In this document: positions 60,201 to 64,000 of the stretch, piece after piece
How the letters are laid out: each line of letters begins with the position of its first letter
How positions within the stretch are numbered: position 1 is the first letter of the stretch
DNA from: Ziziphus jujuba
Lineage: Eukaryota > Streptophyta > Magnoliopsida > Rosales > Rhamnaceae
Length of the DNA stretch: 64,000 nt
Reading direction: 5' to 3'
NCBI RefSeq assembly: GCF_031755915.1
Contig: NC_083384.1
Location: 22,008,001-22,072,000 of the forward strand
Program-made: the position numbers and the translations under genes
The notes under the pieces: model-generated
Seen by the model: only the letters and a program-made list of their open reading frames with translations
Databases searched by the model: none
Told to the model about the DNA's origin: nothing

Positions 60201-62122
60201 TTGATCAAGCTAAGGTGAAGGCAATCCAAGAGTGGCCGGTTCCTACTTCCATTACCCAAGTGAGGAGCTTTCATGGCTTGGTAAGCTTTTACCGAAGATT
60301 TGTCAAGGATTTTAGTACCATAGCAGCACCATTGAATGAAGTTGTCAAGAAGAATGTTGGCTTCAAATGGGGGGAAGTACAAGAAAAATCTTTTAATTTG
60401 TTGAAAGAAAAATTGTGTAATGCACCTTTGTTAGTTTTGCCAAATTTTTCTAAGACTTTTGAAATTGAGTGTGATACTTCGGGTGTAGGTATTGGAGCTG
60501 TTTTAATGCAAGAAGGAAGGCCCATAGCCTACTTTAGTGAAAAATTGAATGGAGCTGCCCTAAACTACCCGACTTATGACAAGGAGATGTATGCTTTGGT
60601 GAGGGCTTTGGAGACGTGGCAGCATTATCTTATGCCAAAGGAGTTTGTGATTCATACGGATCATGAGTCTTTGAAGCATATCAAGGGACAAGGAAAGCTC
60701 AACCGAAGGCATGCTAAGTGGATTGAGTTTATTGAAACATTTCCATATGTGATCCGCTACAAAAAAGGTAAGGAAAATGTGGTTGCCGATGCATTATCCG
60801 GAAGGTATGTGCTCTTTTCTACTTTAGATGCTAGATTGCTTGGATTTGCACAATTGAAAGAACTTTATGAGCATGATAGTGACTTTGGAGAAATTTTTAG
60901 AACCTGTTTGAAACATGGATTTAATAAATTTTACATATTTGAGGGATATTTGTTTAAGGAAAACAAACTTTGTGTGCCTAATTGTAGTATAAGGGAATTA
61001 TTGGTTCGGGAAGGACATGGGGGTGGTTTAATGGGTCATTTTGGTATTTTAAAGACTTTATCCTTGCTGCAAGAACATTGTTATTGGCCTAACATGAGGA
61101 GAGATGTTGAGAGAATTTGTGAAAGATGTGTGAAGTGCCGAAAAACAAAATCAACATTGAAACCGCATGGATTGTATAAGCCTTTGCCGATTCCTACCTA
61201 TCCTTGGATAGATTTGTCTATGGATTTTATTCTTGGGTTGCCTAGGTCAAGGACAGGTAAGGATTCAATATTTGTTGTAGTAGATAGGTTTTCTAAGATG
61301 GCACATTTTATTGCATGTAATAAAACTGATGATGCATCCAACATTGCTAATTTATTTTTCAAGGAAATTGTGAGATTGCATGGAATGCCAAAAACTATTG
61401 TGTCGGATAGGGATGCTAAGTTCTTAAGCTATTTTTGGAAAACATTGTGGGCTAAATTAGGTACTAAGCTTTTATTTTCAACTACTTGTCATCCACAAAC
61501 TGATGGACAAACCGAAGTAGTAAATAGAACCTTGTCTGCATTGTTGAGAGCATTAATTAGTAGAAATTTAAGGACTTGGGAAGAATGTTTGCCACATGTT
61601 GAATTTGCATATAATAGGTCTTTACATTCAGCAACTAAATTTACTCCATTTGAAATTGTTTATGGTTTTAATCCTTTGACTCCATTAGATTTAACACATT
61701 TGCCTTTAAGTGAGCGTGCTAATCTAGATGGAAAACAAAAAGCTGATTTTGTAAAGCAGATTCATGAGAAAACCCGAGCAAACATTGAGAGGAGGACCGA
61801 GCAATATACAAGGGTGGCTAATCAAGGCCGAAAATCAATGGTGTTTGAACCTGGAGATTGGGTGTGGCTGCATTTAAGGAAAGAAAGATTCCCCGAACAA
61901 AGGAAATCAAAACTCATGCCGAGGGGTGATGGACCTTTTCAAGTTTTGGAGAGGATAAACGACAATGCTTACAAGCTTGATCTACCGGGTGAGTATAATG
62001 TTAGTGCTTCCTTTAATGTTGCTGATTTATCTCCTTTTGCTGCAGGTGATGATTTCGATTTGAGGACAAATCCTTTTCAAGAGGAGGGGAATGATGCGAA
62101 TCCACTCGAGACAGTATTTTAG
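57296..62122 (+). pseudogene. gag-pol polyprotein, single frame, two in-frame stops
   Basis: A 1,608-codon frame from ATG 57296. It has an Arg/Gly-rich N-terminal part, the gag domain (about 140-330), CCHC knuckle CFKCQGRGHISSQC (376-389), acidic spacer, protease (D474 in IIDSGS), Lys/Glu linker, RT with YFDD (911-914), RNase H (first Asp about 1060) and integrase. The integrase has a zinc region (H1248, CERC), catalytic D1310, D1371 and E1407 (D-35-E), and a C-terminal GPFQVLE domain ending in [19 protein letters not shown]. Breaks are a TGA at codon 154 (57755-57757, Trp in relatives) and a TAA at codon 592 (59069-59071, Gln in relatives), both single-base transitions. No chromodomain is seen. 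The normal LTR-encoded tail is cut off by the 3' LTR deletion. The products would be particle protein, protease, RT-RNase H and integrase. Confidence 0.93.
62079..62091 (+). promoter_or_regulatory. Polypurine tract
   Basis: AAGAGGAGGGGAA immediately before the 3' LTR; it lies within the pol frame. Confidence 0.92.
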
Positions 62123-62709
62123 TCAAAAAGCTAGTATTTTAGTTTCCTAATTTTATTCTACTTTTTGTTTTAGGAAACTACCATTATTTTTAGTTTCTAT
62201 TTATTTATTTTCCGGACAAATAAGATTAGGAAAGTTATTATTTTATTATTTTCTTTGTAAATTAATTAATTCCTAATTAAAAATAAAGGAATTAATTAAT
62301 CCAAACTAGATTAGGAAAAGGAAAGTTTCGGCCAAGGTAGAATTCTTCATTGAGTGGCCGGTTTTTCCTAGGGTTTTTAGGGTTTATTTTGTTTCTTTCA
62401 AAGCCTATTTAAAGGCTTATTTTTCATTAATAATATAACTTTAAACTTGGATTTGATTAAGAAAATACTTGTGAGATTAATTATCTCTTTGTTCTTTGAG
62501 AACACCTAAAACACCATTAGAGAATTGGTTGTTTTAGCTTGACTTATCAATAGGTTTTCCATCCCCTATTGTGGCGTCTACATTATACCAAGATTTCTAA
62601 CCACAGGTTGGTTAGGGGTTGAGGTCCATTCCATTAGAACTTGAACTTAATTAAAGATCCGGGCTAATATAATACGGGTTTAGGAGCAGGTCGTCCTAGG
62701 TTCGTATCA
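62092..62709 (+). repeat. 3' LTR with about 0.5 kb internal deletion (618 bp)
   Basis: It starts TGATGCGAATCCACTCGAGA, then jumps to AGTCAAAAAGCTAG, skipping the segment that corresponds to about 55026-55548 of the 5' LTR. A short TATTTT filler at the junction copies the nearby TAGTATTTTAG. The rest matches the 5' LTR closely and ends GGTTCGTATCA. Confidence 0.9.
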
Positions 62710-63014
62710 GTAGGCTTCCGGATCGCTTTTTCCCATGGAAGGTGGAATGTTTACCTTAATATTTCTAAGATCTTCATCCTCATTCCTTGCTGGTCTCCCA
62801 TGGATTAGCCTTCCTTGGGGTTCAAAAATTTCATCATGCCCCTCGTCCAAGTCATCTCTAAAATTGCCTCCTCGAGTTCTCCTCTAAGTCGCCCTAGGGC
62901 TCATCGACCACGATCACGACCTCCATGAGCATCAAACTTGTATTAGGCCCTCCTTGTGATGTTTCTAACCTATCCATCCTTTGATCTATGTGATCAAATC
63001 AAGCATTCATTTGC
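62710..63014 (-). repeat. 305-bp direct repeat, right copy
   Basis: It follows the 3' LTR directly and equals 54704-55008 except for about 5 bases. It then continues without a break into the gag start of the interrupted element. Confidence 0.93.
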
Positions 63015-63160
63015 TGTAATTGCTCCAAGATGGCCCTCACGTCCTTGTGCTCATCTCCACACCCCGAAGCTTAGGAATCTCCTCTGAATCCTACAGACTC
63101 TTCTTTATTAATTCTTAATGGTGGATCTCCTCTTCTCACCTTTGAATCTGCTATGTTAGT
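63015..63160 (-). pseudogene. gag start of the interrupted minus-strand element
   Basis: Minus-strand text equivalent to RRGDPPLRINEEES. The initiation codon has decayed from ATG to ATA (63152-63154), and a stop follows within the first 30 codons. Confidence 0.85.
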
Positions 63161-63706
63161 GTGGATAACACAAAATTAAAATAAGACCTCAGCAAATTCA
63201 CTCCCTCACGTGTTTGACTCAAACAAGGTCTTAACACTCTTATTTGTACACTAGTTTCGGCTTTTACCCTCTTTTAAGCTCACATGCTCTTACCTTTTCT
63301 TGCTCAAAGAATTAACTCAATATTCTAATTAAAACACCCACTAAACAGCAATTAGATCACAATTTTATTTTAATTAAACTTATCAACAAAACACCAGCAA
63401 AAAAAAAAAACAATACCGAGTGAATTTTTAAACACCTAATTCTTGGTCTTTCTAAGCAAAAATGAAACAATTTAACAAAGGAAATTTCAGAATCAATAAG
63501 AACTGGACTAGATGGTAAGAAATTAAGAGTTCAAGAATAAAATTTAGAAAATGAAATTCAAATACGAACAAGAATCAAATTGAACACAACATATAGGACA
63601 GTTGTTGGTTGTTGTTGTTTATAATTCAAGTTTTTGTATCAAATTCTTTAACTAATTTTTAATCCAATTAATTTAGTGTCCAAAATTCAATACCCAACAG
63701 AAAAAA
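63161..63706 (-). other. 5' leader of the interrupted element, truncated
   Basis: Matches the gag-proximal half of the other leaders (for example 27700-28240) and stops matching near 63706, before the PBS. Confidence 0.75.
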
Positions 63707-64000
63707 TAAATCTCTTTCTTGTACTGAACCTAATTTAGCTTAGGAATTGTCTCTTTGTTAGGTATTGATTTTGTTTTGTAAAATGGCTATGTGCTGGAAA
63801 TTGTGTTTCCAGCAACATAGGTCCATTGTTGGGGCTGGAATATTCTAGATTTTTAGAACCAGGTTATGGTTTTTGGATATGTTGTAATACACATGTAAAA
63901 GAAAATGTACCAAAAGGAATGATTAAAAAGGACTTGGGAAGCCTAAGATATGTTGGTTTCAAGTTGGCATAACTGCTGAGATTTCCAGCAGTTATGGCCC
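63707..64000. other. Unassigned right-edge sequence
   Basis: Not related to the family leaders. It contains repeated TGCTGGAAAT / TTTCCAGCA phrases (about 63792-63813 and 63978-63992). It could be part of another LTR or repeat continuing outside the window. Confidence 0.35.

Larger units (their letters stand above)
55006..62709 (+). mobile_element. Near-complete Ty3/gypsy element, 7.7 kb (CRM-like)
   Basis: 5' LTR 55006-56130, PBS 56133-56144, leader, gag-pol 57296-62122, PPT 62079-62091, 3' LTR 62092-62709. It is the most intact copy in the window: one reading frame with two stops and all catalytic motifs. The 5' LTR lacks its first three bases, and the 3' LTR has lost about 0.5 kb internally. 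Instead of a 5-bp target duplication it is bounded by 305-bp direct repeats of the interrupted minus-strand element. Clade assignment rests on the integrase text, the absence of a visible chromodomain and the LTR-encoded pol tail. Confidence 0.93.
48115..63706 (-). mobile_element. Long-pol gypsy element, minus strand, interrupted twice
   Basis: Its parts are 3' LTR 48115-49244, integrase and RNase H 49245-50743, RNase H to gag 51869-55005, and gag start plus leader 63015-63706. It is interrupted by a solo LTR (50744-51868) and by the element at 55006-62709 with its associated 305-bp duplication. Its domain order is the normal gypsy order, so it is of the autonomous type but disabled. The 5' LTR is not in the window: leader homology stops near 63706. 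Confidence 0.85.

Noticed and set aside
20289..63706. Calling the region a centromere because of CRM-like elements
   Set aside because: The clade is inferred from motifs only, copies are mostly dead and there is no tandem satellite in the window.
1..64000. tRNA, rRNA, CRISPR, riboswitch or operon features
   Set aside because: None were seen on reading both strands; the tRNA-like string TGGTATCAGAGC is the retrotransposon primer-binding site, not a tRNA gene.

Overview
The window is AT-rich plant nuclear DNA, most likely from a eudicot. It contains one clearly intact host gene: a small secreted hybrid proline-rich protein with an eight-cysteine motif (7183-7593). The rest is repetitive DNA. 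Plant-type Ty1/copia and Ty3/gypsy polyproteins, LTR primer-binding sites complementary to initiator tRNA-Met, nested insertions and long AT-rich spacers all fit a pericentromeric or intergenic transposon cluster. The species cannot be told from the sequence.

Left part (1-9297): a decayed copia element running off the left edge (1-3770), two copies of an unclassified dispersed repeat (about 3771-5535 and 8468-9290), the host gene with TATA box and poly(A) signal, and AT-rich spacer. Middle part (9298-23319): long (about 2.8-3.1 kb) LTRs of the TGTAACACC type. One old copy (9298-11336 plus 14302-15337) is split by a younger, GC-richer solo LTR (11337-14296) with a perfect 5-bp target duplication. 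A third copy in reverse orientation (17463-20288) belongs to a chromodomain-bearing gypsy element whose integrase remnant lies at 21836-23319. A small MITE-like element sits at 15904-16084.

Right part (20289-63706): many copies of one Ty3/gypsy family with LTRs of about 1.1 kb (TGATG...TATCA), PBS TGGTATCAGAGC and PPT AAGAGGAGGGGAA. Copies lie on both strands and inside one another. The most complete is 55006-62709, whose gag-pol occupies a single frame (57296-62122) with only two in-frame stops and all catalytic motifs. Three other copies (24132-29915, 35826-42175, 42621-46958) share one rearranged, catalytically empty pol in which integrase and reverse-transcriptase pieces are joined in the wrong order. 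This points to a non-autonomous subfamily that was copied after the rearrangement. The copy at 35826-42175 looks like a recombinant between the two subfamilies. In this family the pol frame reads through the polypurine tract into the LTR, adding an LTR-encoded tail with a PITRAQAK motif. That resembles the CRM branch of plant chromoviruses; the assignment is inference.

Three nested insertions are proven by target duplications: GCCTG around 11337-14296, TGCTG around 24132-29915, and AGCAT around 50744-51868. The element at 55006-62709 is instead flanked by a direct repeat of about 305 bp, which is not a normal integrase product. I saw no tRNA, rRNA, CRISPR array or prokaryotic feature. The best candidates for something new are the shared scrambled-pol subfamily and its recombinant, not a new host pathway.
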